In this document: positions 55,082-64,000 of the stretch, in pieces
How positions within the stretch are numbered: the stretch's first letter is position 1
How the letters are laid out: each line of letters starts with the position of its first letter
DNA from: Isoetes taiwanensis
Taxonomy: Eukaryota; Streptophyta; Lycopodiopsida; Isoetales; Isoetaceae
Direction: 5' to 3'
Length of the DNA stretch: 64,000 nucleotides
Assembly: GCA_021234155.1 (NCBI GenBank)
Contig: JAJEKV010000075.1
Span: 682,001-746,000 of the forward strand
Notes under the pieces: model-generated
What the model saw: the letters and a program-made list of their open reading frames with translations, nothing else
What the model was told of the DNA's origin: nothing
The model's database searches: none
Made by a program: the position numbers and the translations under genes

Positions 55082-56387
55082 ATGACATATTTAACAAAAT
55101 TTGGACTTATTCAAATCTAATAAATGTACTTCAAGGATGCCATAATAATATTATATGTATTTTTAGCTCTAATTGATTTTAATAATTTGTTATGTTTATG
55201 CTTTCTAAACTAATTCTCGGTTTCATCTATTTAGAATTAAATTTTCATATAAGGTAACTCTGTATAATTAAAATGCTGTTCTTTTCAAAATATTTAAAGA
55301 AAGTTTTAGATTGAAATTAATTAAATGATTATGTTTATATCTTTAATAAAAAATGAATAGTTTATAATTATTGATTAAATGTCAATATATTTTATTTCAT
55401 TGATAATAAATTATTTAATAGTTATTATTAAACCAATAACTTTATATCATTAATTAAATTCAACCTAAAACTTTTCTTAAAGTATTTTTAAAAGTGTAAA
55501 AGTTTATAAATTGTGAAATCTAATAATAGTTTAAGCCAATCGCTTATCAAACCATCAGATTTCATTTAATTATCATGATTGCTAATTTTTTTTTTTTTTT
55601 TTTGTTGAAGGACGTCAGACTTTATTCAATCAAAGAGTCAGATACAAGTATAAATGCAGAGACAGGAATAAAATCTCAGCGGATAAGCAGAGACCCACCG
55701 AGTGAAGCAACCTGCCTAAGCATAAGAGTGCACATCCAAATACTCCTCAAAAATCAATCGCCTCTTGCGAGGGGCAAGTGAAGAACAATGATACGACAAT
55801 GATTGAACTGCAACAGGTGGTCATCAACTTACTTCACAACAACACTGTGAACTTTGCTTGGTCTGCGGCATCAGAAAAAAATCTTGGAAACTCAGACAGG
55901 TCACCACTTCTGGCTGTTCGCAGCAATCCGGCAATGAAGAAGAAGTCGTCTAGCAATTTGTCAGAGAAGTCGAAGGATGATGGGAAAAAGAAGAACAAGT
56001 CCAAGCAGTTGTTAAGCCTTGTGAAATCATTGGTTGGTTGGACTCCGTGATGTATGGGACTCATGGTCATGGTTCCGGAGTTTCCACTACTAGTACTAAT
56101 TAGTACTAATTTTCATCTATTGTTGTTTTTGTGTTCTTTTTTTTAGAAGGGAGATGGTTTTCTTGAAATATCTAATTCTAAATAGATTCAAATGAAAATC
56201 AGTATGGAAATCAAGCTTATTCTTTGATAACCATTATAGTTTTAATTGAAAGATAAACATATATAATTAAAACTTATAAGAATTATAACAATCAAGAAGA
56301 ATCAAACAATACATATATTCTTATAATGGCATTCTTGAAATGCTATCTATTAAATCTGAATAAGTCCAAATTTCGTTGAATATGTCA
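55082..56387. repeat. LTR-like repeat, left copy, interrupted
   Basis: Matches 56833-57635 except for an insertion at about 55586-56155. Confidence 0.85.
55586..56155 (-). mobile_element. LINE 3' fragment with poly(A) tail, nested in the LTR-like repeat
   Basis: Starts with 18-19 T (55586-55604), a minus-strand poly(A) tail preceded on that strand by AATAAAGTCTGACG. The frame 55834-56070 (minus, 78 aa) or 55778-56050 (plus, 90 aa, Lys/Ser-rich) lies inside; neither shows a domain. Confidence 0.7.
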
Positions 56388-56832
56388 TAAAGGCAAGAAG
56401 CGGAAATCACCACCAATTTCTTATTCAGTTGAAGAAACACCACTGTCAGGTTCATGTTCAGTTCATGTATGTATCTAATAAATTATCGTCCTTAAAAAAA
56501 AAAAAATTGTTGTTCAGTTGAAGAAATGCCCGATATTTCTTGTTCGGATGTCTCTTGTTCGGCAGAGAAAGAAACGCCCAATCTTTCGGCAGAGACAGAG
56601 GTTTCAGGGCCAGATTCGACATGCATGTCAATTAGTCGCTTACGTGTCAATAATGTTCACATAATTAACTAGAGTAGTTTTATTTCACTATTCCATTAAG
56701 CAGTCATTTAACCGATGTGAAGTTTCGTTAATAATGAATTCAATTCTGCTAATGAATTACTTGCTTACGAACATACACCACCAAGCTGCTGAAAACACAA
56801 ATCCGAAGTTGCAAATAGTTAGTCTAACATTG

Positions 56833-57635
56833 ATGACATATTTAACAAAATTTGAACTTATTCAAATCTAATAAATGTACTTCAAGGATGCCATGATAAT
56901 AATATTATATGTATTTTTAGCTCTTATTGATTTTAATAATTTGTTACGTTTATCTTTAGATAAAAAAATATGATACTTATTAAGGTTTAAAGTTGCTTTC
57001 TAAACTAATTCTCGGTTTCATCTATTTAGAATTAAATTATCATCTAAGACAACTCTGTATAATTAAAATACTATTCTTTTCAAAATATTTAAAGAAAGTT
57101 TTAGATTGAAATTAATTAAATGATTACGTTTATATTTAATAAAAAATGAATAGTTTATAATTATTGATTAAATGTCAATATATTTATTTTATTAATAATA
57201 AATTATTCAATAGTTATTATTAAACCAATAACTTTATATCATTATTTAATTTCAATCTAAAACTTTTCTTAAAGTATTTTTAAAAGTGTAAAAGTTTATA
57301 GATTGTAAAATTCTAATAATAGTTTAAGTCAATCGCTTATCAAACCATCGGATTTCATTGATTGCTAAATTTTGAATCTGTTAAATCACTAGATTGAAAT
57401 TTTTATATTCTTGAAATATCTAATTCTAAATAGATTCAAATAAAAATTAGTTTGGAAATCAAGCTTATTCTTTGATAACCATTATATTTTTAATTGAAAG
57501 ATAAACATATATAATTAAAACTTATAAAAATTATAACAATCAAGAAGAATCAAACAATACATATATTCTTATAATGGCATTCTTGAAGTGCTATCTATTA
57601 AATCTGAATAAGTCCAAATTTTGTTGAATATGTCA
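56833..57635. repeat. LTR-like repeat, right copy (803 bp)
   Basis: Uninterrupted copy; imperfect palindrome over much of its length. Confidence 0.85.
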
Positions 57636-57640
57636 TGTCT

Positions 57641-57951
57641 GCAATACATTTTCACATAGCCACATCTTGGTTTCAGACAAATATATAGAATTTCTCAAGG
57701 AGTATGACTTTGAATTTGTATATAAGCTGGGAAAACATAATGTAGTTGCAATGCATTGTCTCATCATCCATCAATCACTAGAACTTATCGTAAAATTGAG
57801 CAAGTTATTCCCCATGATGCAGAATTTTGAGAAATATGGCAAAGTTTATGCAAGGGGGGCAGAACAGATAAGGAATGGGAAACCTTCAAACATTATAAAA
57901 ACGAAGGTAACACTAGAGTTATGTACTATAAAAATAAGCTATGTATACTAG
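57641..57951 (+). pseudogene. Ty3/gypsy RNase H relic, 3' half
   Basis: After the TGTCT duplication the frame continues CLQYIFT, then YIEFLKEYDFEFVYKLGKHN and VVA, the conserved end of Ty3/gypsy RNase H. Integrase does not follow. Confidence 0.85.
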
Positions 57952-59233
57952 ATGCATCGAAGTCATTCTCAATAATGCATATAGTAGTCCAATGCAGGAA
58001 TGTCAGTTTCATGATGATAAATTGTGTGCGATCTTGCATGTTGATTTTTGTTAGCTTATTTTGAATCGTTGATTTACCAGTTTGTTGTCTACAAATCTTT
58101 TTGGTCATTAGATTTTATTTTATTTATTTTATTTTTATTTTTTTTTCCACAACCTTATTAGAGGCCGTTAGATCATGACTTTTCTTGTAACCTCTCTCGA
58201 CAAAGTGCGCAAGAACGAGCTGGTGAAAGACACTCTATTGTGAGTTTGGGCCTGATCCTTACTAATTCAATTTGGTGCCGGTGCATGATAAGACCCTTAA
58301 TTTTTTTCTCTAAGTTTATGGCCGTCGATGTACGGTCAATCACAAAGTGGTTGCACAAGGGTCTCATAGCTATGCAGTTCATATGTCTGTGAAGCCATCG
58401 TTCTTCTAGAAGAAGGAGGCATTAATAAGAGGATAACAACAACCACTTTTTGCTCTTTATGGAGGATCTCTTTCTGGCGTATCATAACCCAACCACGAGA
58501 TGAAGCTGGCGCATAGGTCTGTATATCATTCTTGTGATTTAGGTTTGCTTAAAATTTTTGCTTGATTTTTGAAACTTCTTGTTCTACCATAATTCGACCT
58601 TGCTTATCCTAGAATATGTATATCGCCTCTGTCTCTATTTTAGGTTAAAATATCTGCTTATTTTGCACTGATCCCAGGGGCACCAGAGTGCTTTCAAAAA
58701 TTATGTGCATACATGGTAAGACCGAAACATCTTTTAACCACCATCATGATACTTTCTCCTACTATTATAAGCACAATTTCATTAAAATGACAAATTTCGT
58801 GATTCTAGTTGGGGTCGAATTATTTTTGAGTACGTCTTATGGCCATTTTTTGTGCTATTATGGCGCTACTATATGAAATCATGCATCTGAAGTGCCATTT
58901 TTCTGGCGCCATTAAAAACATTAACAGTGCAGATAATGGAGATAAATAGAATAGACCAATGGGACCCAAACAAAAAGAGAGCAGCAAGCGTATTACTATA
59001 TCGGGACTAAAAAACCCACGCCCCGAAGGGTTTTAGAGGGAAAAACCTTAGCAGTAATAAGTATATTGGTACACTGTACAATTGTATAGGACAATTCAGT
59101 CCTGTCCCAGAGGACACAACTGAGTCCGTGTATCTATAACCTCCTGGAGGTATGGCCCCAACAAGCCCACGGATGTTGTATTCAATAACTCATGCAGCGG
59201 TTGGTCAGGCACAACTAACCGAACATACCACGC
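57952..59233. other. Intergenic and LINE 3' UTR-like sequence
   Basis: No gene. A T/A-rich low-complexity stretch lies at about 58105-58145. The part 58940-59233 probably is the 3' region of the minus-strand LINE to the right. Confidence 0.5.
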
Positions 59234-59935
59234 TCAGATATGGGCAAATGTTGGAAAGATATGAAGGGCATGGTATTCATCTTCAATGGCGCCCTTGTGG
59301 CAACACTGACAAAGCCTATCCTCCCGTGCTTCCCGAGTCCAACGCCATGTCTCAATGCCGAGGCCATGTGCACCTGTGCGGATGGAAGCTATAAGTTTGC
59401 GCTTCTTCATGGGCAAATGGGTGCACAAGTACTGGTGTGGGCCCCTTGTGAGCATAGGATTGACTTGCTGCTGATAGTGTGCCATCTTAACATGTGTCAG
59501 AGCATCTGCATCCTAGAGCTTGCGAAGGAAACTAGCATCTAGGTATAGCTTTAGTGCATTGTGATCCTTCTTTGTACGTACATGTGCGCATCTGTTTGCC
59601 TGTACATCCCAACGTGAGAACCACTGAGCTTGCTTGTCCTTCCAGTAGGCTTTAAGGCCTTGGGGACCCATTGCTACGGACAAAGCAAGGTTGGGCAAAC
59701 GTGTATCACCCATAGCGACCACCTTATGGAAGTAAATAATATGGCGTTCCAATGCAGCCTTTTGAAGGGGTTTGTCATTCCAGGTGGTAAGGGATATTAC
59801 TGGACCCCACAGTGATAGCTTACAATAGATTACAATATTAGCAGAATTTGTATATTTATAGACATGAATTGACACACCAAGCCAAGACTTGGAAGAGTTT
59901 ATAAACAAAAGTATTATTGTACATGTGATCAACAC
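59234..59935 (-). pseudogene. LINE ORF2 C-terminal fragment (zf-RVT-type)
   Basis: Minus frame 59485-59234 reads KRKLIASIRTGAHGLGIETW, then CQCCHKGAIEDEYHALHIFP and FAHI. This matches the Cys/His pattern C..C..g.iEDE.H.l..Cp at the end of many LINE reverse transcriptases, except that the last Cys is replaced (HIFP). The frame before it (59935-59513) reads NLALSVAMGPQGLKAYWKDK and RKL, separated only by a stop/frame change near 59512. It is 5' truncated: no RT catalytic motif is present. Confidence 0.7.
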
Positions 59936-59968
59936 AATTTACAAATTTGTTCCATGACAGGATTTAGT

Positions 59969-60262
59969 TCACTTAGTGGGATCAGGTTCCCCAGTGCCAG
60001 TACCATGGCTGGAGGTCCCGGCCTTGGGATCAACTTGAAATGTCTCAAACCCTCTGGCAGGGAACTTGGGATCATTGAGAATGTCCAGATCGAAATCAGT
60101 ATTCTTGCTCACATCATAGTCCACATCAGGAACATCTTCAGGTATTTGTTGACTTGATTGTCCTGCACCTTGTTCAACAGAAACACCTTGTTTCTCGATC
60201 ACAGCGACTGCAGCCAAAATGCGGTTCAAGAGGCGGTCAAGCCTACTAAGAATGTCCTGCAC
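59969..60262 (-). CDS. Unknown acidic 97-aa frame
   Basis: Minus frame starting MQDILSRLDRLLNRILAAVA, an amphipathic helix, then an acidic Asp/Pro-rich region (IPEDVPDVDYDVSKNTDFDL). No domain recognised. It lies just upstream of the LINE fragment on the same strand and may belong to a gag- or ORF1-like N-terminus. Confidence 0.25.
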   Translation of the reverse strand: MQDILSRLDRLLNRILAAVAVIEKQGVSVEQGAGQSSQQIPEDVPDVDYDVSKNTDFDLDILNDPKFPARGFETFQVDPKAGTSSHGTGTGEPDPTK

Positions 60263-60679
60263 GCACTATCGCCTGGCCCGGTCATGCTCAAACACAATGC
60301 AAAATCTCTTATTGCCAAAGAAACAACTCGTGATGCATTAGGAAAGAAAGACAGAAAAGGGAAATTCCAAAGGGGGCAGAAAGCAAGCTAGAACACCGTG
60401 ATTAGCGACAGAAAGATGGAATAAGCCATCATGGGAATCAACTAGGGTACCTAAGAAAAATGTGAGATGACGTAATGACTTGGAACTGGATTGATTGCGG
60501 TAGAGAACGACGAAAAAAAGGTTGTCAACAACAGATGGGAAGCAATGGATCTCCTGGGCGCACCAACAATAAAACAACTTCTGAACGAGATTGGTAAACA
60601 CAAGGGAAGTCGAGAGAGACCATATGTGAGAACATTTAAGGTGAAAAAACTGGCCATCAATTGCAAAACTTAACAAAGA

Positions 60680-63110
60680 ATGGTGGGATTGTTAGATGGG
60701 GACATGATGATATCGGACTTCGTAAAGAAGATGCAAACCAATCACGATTAACAAATAAGAAAGACCAAAACCATGGAGCAGATGGAATGCATAAATCAAT
60801 TGAAAACATGAAAACCGAATAACAATCAACAAACTATGAACACAACAAAGAGGACATGAAAATGAAACTGAAGAATCAACATACCAACAAGCTACAGTGA
60901 GTACTATAATGGAAACACTATGAAAAAAATGAGGACTCGTATTCCTTACGTATACCATATATAGTAACAACATATCCTATTCGAACAAGGCGACAGAGAC
61001 CATGAGACGAATGAAGCAATCTAGAGAACTATGAAGTTTGGAAGAACAAATCCAAGGAACTTAAATGGAACTATATGGCACCGTCAGAAGATTCCACTGA
61101 GGGACTAACAGGCTCAAGAGAACAACTTGATGAACCACTCCAAATTGAATGAATGACAAGAACATCAGAGGAACTAACAGGACCAATATGGGAAAAACGA
61201 CACCAAGAACCAAGCAAACCAAGGAAAAGCCAAGGCTAAACTGAACAAAGGCACAAAGGCCCAACATGTAGCCAACACTAAAGATATGAGACATGTGCCA
61301 AGAAAGACAATGGGCTGCAATGACCAACTAGACGTGAAAGAATGTACTTGAGAAATGAAAACTTTTTTTTTTTTTTTTTGGGTGGGTTGGGGGGGGGGGG
61401 GGGGGGGGGACACGTCCCTACGGAATATGGAAGGGTAAGAGGAACAAATCACGCAATTGGATAGATGAACAAATTACAACTACCAAGATGCAATCAGTCA
61501 GACAGAACAACTGAGACAAATAGAGTTGTGTAACAAGAACCACGGAAGCCAATGGAGCACAACTGGGACCACTAGGATGAACAAGACATGGGAATACTAT
61601 TAGAGGAAAACTAAGGGATTCACAGAACTTCATGGGACAAATGTAGCCAAAGTGGTCAGCTGGGACTAAAGGAAGTGATGGATATCACACAGTGGAAACC
61701 ATGAAATTAACGAGACAAAAGAAACGACGGGGCATGCAGAATTAGGGTTCCATGCAAAGACCAATGCAATGCGGAATGGGCTCCACCAATAACTATATAT
61801 TAAATGGACTATATAACTATAGCAAATACCACTAACGTGTACAACCTCTGCAAATCAATTGTCAGCAACTATCATAAATGGTAACAATAGGCTGACGGTG
61901 GAAAAACCTAAGCTGCTTTATCCTAAGAACCGGACCACTCTTAACTATGTAAGCAACTCACCAGATCGGACCAACTGTGGCAAAACCACCAAAGTAATGT
62001 AATGGACCAAAACCCCATTGGGCAAAACCATGAAACTATGGTATATGAATGCCTAGACAATAAAGCTAAAGAGCTATGTGAAATGAACTACATCAACTAC
62101 CAACTCATCGCCACACATCTAAGGAAATGATTCTAAGGAAAGAAAATGCAAGAACCATATTGCTAGGGATAGTGGACAAGGGCTACAACTATATACAAAA
62201 CATCAGAAATAGCTTACTCTCCCGACAACCTGTGCCAACTCACTATCTTGGTTAAGTCCAATTAGTTCAAAAAGAGACAAACAATTTGCGTTGATTAATA
62301 CAAAACATGATGGGAAATGGCTAAGAAAATGCAACAAAGCAACAAAGTGCATAAATTGCCACCACCCAACTGGACCATAGCCAACAATCTCAATAGACCC
62401 CTAGAGTAATGGGGTATGGGCACCATTATCCTCAAGTCATGGAGAAATAGAAATGCGAAACAATGCAATAATTGAAACAAATGAGATCAGTGACAAGAAT
62501 GAGAGTTATGTAGCACATGGAAATAGGGCAGGCATCAGGACAACCAAATGGACCAGCCAGAAGGAAAACAAACGTTGACCAAGAAAGTCAAAATATATGA
62601 AAACCAAAAGAAATCAACTGAAGTGAAACATATGATGGATGCATCCATGAAAAATTGCAATAAAAAGTCTGTAAAACAAGACTAACCATGGTAAGGAACA
62701 CCGAAATGATGTGATGCACCGCATCCATGCCTTCCGAAACTGTGAAGCCACATGGCTCGACTTAAGAAACCACCACAACAAGAACCCAGTCCCTTGTTGA
62801 ACTATGTAGGCAAGTTGAAACCGGTCCCAATCATCATCGATTCAAATCACCCCCATTCTACCAGACCATAAGCCTACAAATTCCAATGGATTTTTAGGGT
62901 AAGGGGGTAATGGTGCCACCATAAAAAACCATGGAAGAAAAAAGGAATGTGGCACAAGAAACAATGCAATAATTGGCACAAATAAGGTAGGCGACTAAAT
63001 GAGTCACGTGGAATCTGGAAATAGTGCAAGCATTAGGACTAACAAATGGAATACTAGAATACTAAGGCTCATTATCACATCACCAGCCAAAACAAAACAA
63101 AAAACAAACA
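60680..63110 (-). repeat. Dispersed non-coding repeat R, inverted copy
   Basis: About 62430-63110 is the reverse complement of 36940-37600 (shared landmarks: GGTAATGGTGCCACCATAA, CCTCATTTGTGCC-type, GATGTGATAATGAGCCTTAG on the minus strand). The rest (60680-62430) has the same purine-rich plus-strand style and no gene. Confidence 0.7.
61363..61409 (+). repeat. T17 followed by G-rich tract ending in G21
   Basis: T run 61363-61379, then GGGTGGGTT, then 21 G (61389-61409). Strong G-quadruplex potential. Confidence 0.95.
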
Positions 63111-63481
63111 TCGACCCAAAGAATCAAAATTATCAAAGATATGAAAATCGAAAGATATTCTAGAACCCCATAAAATTATACCACATATTAAAGCTATGAT
63201 GTTTAAACCCCTGCTACATCTAATGTGATTTGGAAAAAACTATGATCTTTTTTATCACGCTGAAGTGAAGTTATTGACGAGATGAAGTTTCTTGGCGGAT
63301 GGGGGCAATACTCCAGCTCTAGGTCCATGCTTGAGTTCGATTCTTGAGGAGCTATTCTGCACATTTCATAATATATTTCTATTTAAAAGAAAGTGTTTTT
63401 CAACTTTATATTGTTCTACAGATGTCATTGATGTAGAAATCATATTCTTTTGTATTATCAATGTAGGCAAGACCATTACCC

Positions 63482-64000
63482 TTTTTTTTTGAGGAAAGGG
63501 GACTTTTAGTTACTCAATAAAAGACAGTACAATTTTTCCAAGGTTGAGATACCTTTGACAATATATAAATGAAAAAGACAATAACCAAAAGCTTGAAATA
63601 ATGAGGAAACAAGGCCCAGAGACCTTAAAACTATAACATAACTATGAGAAAAATTAAGCAGTTTAAGTCTTCGAAAATATCCTATTCCGATGGAATCCCT
63701 CGCCAAAATTCTTCCAAAGTCATTGAGGGACACCATAAATATCAAAATTTGTTGATGTATGTGCAACAGTAACTTCATATGAAGCCAGATACCTTGATCA
63801 GCCACCACCAATTATCCTTCCTAAAATTCTTTATTTTGTATCAATATGCACTCAGCTCGACCGTTCTTAATTCCAAGTTCCAGCATGCATGAAAGGTTTT
63901 GCCAAGGGATATCATTCCAACCATGATAAAAAACAGTTAACCAAAGGATGTGAAAGTTTATCTCAGCAAATGCACTAGTCAGTTCTACCACAAATCTGCC
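63482..64000 (-). mobile_element. Probable retroposon 3' end running off the right edge
   Basis: T-run (63482-63490), then GAGGAAAGGGGACTTTTAGT, resembling the start of the retroposon at 41248 (AAGGAAAGGAAGTGCCACTT). A minus frame 63811-63506 (101 aa) has no recognised domain. Orientation inferred from the T-run. Confidence 0.4.

Larger units (their letters stand above)
55082..57635. mobile_element. Composite element with LTR-like direct repeats, 5-bp TSD TGTCT, inserted in gypsy RNase H
   Basis: Two direct repeats (55082-56387, enlarged by an insertion, and 56833-57635, 803 bp) flank a 445-bp interior. TGTCT occurs on both sides (55077-55081, 57636-57640), and removing the block with one TGTCT rejoins the RNase H frame. 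Each repeat starts ATGACATATTTAAC and ends in its near-perfect inverse GTTGAATATGTCA. Repeats ending in TG..CA and a 5-bp duplication suggest a non-coding LTR retrotransposon (TRIM/LARD-like). Long inverted similarity within each repeat suggests two foldback MITEs instead. No protein is encoded. Confidence 0.75.

Overview
The window looks like intergenic plant nuclear DNA from a large, repeat-rich genome. A PLS-class PPR gene relic, L1-type LINEs, CACTA and Tnp2-type DNA transposons and Ty3/gypsy debris support this. The style of the PPR repeats and of the Tnp2 transposase suggests a fern or another seed-free plant; that is an inference from family resemblance, not a proven placement. Almost every protein-coding stretch is broken by frameshifts or stops. 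The best candidate for a working gene is a small intron-containing gene on the minus strand at about 47.1-47.55 kb.

Layout. 1-8,272: a minus-strand L1-clade LINE that runs off the left edge. It is split by a 3,788-bp non-autonomous CACTA element (4,356-8,143) with a perfect 3-bp target duplication (ATA). 8,273-21,757: a 13.5-kb block bounded by a 32-bp perfect terminal inverted repeat. It holds a file of small, mostly plus-strand, degenerate genes: a frameshifted histone H3-like gene, four related 'MASSS' coiled-coil cassettes and several unknown genes. They are separated by about a dozen copies of a degenerate 60-70-bp inverted repeat (arm consensus GATCACACGACGC) that sit directly after poly(A)-signal-like sequence or just before TATA boxes. 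A decayed transposase-like gene runs on the minus strand inside the block, and the right end of the block is duplicated. This is the most unusual object in the window.

21.8-35.7 kb: a tRNA-Cys-like relic, then a locus tandemly duplicated as units A-D. The first A/D junction has been opened by two head-to-tail insertions (25,414-26,250 and 26,254-32,473) that end in the same 156-bp palindrome-bearing sequence. PPR pseudogene fragments lie in the duplicated D part.

36-43.5 kb: copies of a non-coding dispersed repeat ('R'), an acidic-repeat ORF, a (GATA)n tract joined to an L1 ORF1p-type coding relic, two hairpins (one about 185 bp), a poly(A)-tailed retroposon insertion and a GGATCCGATT-type minisatellite. 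43.6-46.6 kb: a nearly complete Tnp2-family transposase gene with one nonsense codon and several frameshifts. 47.1-48.4 kb: the small spliced gene, with higher-order tandem repeats upstream. 50.3-51.9 kb: a PPR gene with a late frameshift. 53.2-53.9 kb: a tandem array of about 220 bp. 54.7-57.95 kb: Ty3/gypsy RNase H debris interrupted by a 2.55-kb composite with LTR-like repeats, itself interrupted by a LINE tail. 59.2-59.9 kb: the C-terminal end of another LINE. 60.7-63.1 kb: an inverted copy of repeat R that contains a T17/G21 tract.

The genes do not form a pathway. The window records nested insertions, and their order can be read from junctions and target duplications: LINE, then CACTA; gypsy, then the LTR-like composite, then a LINE tail; tandem locus duplication with a dimeric insertion.
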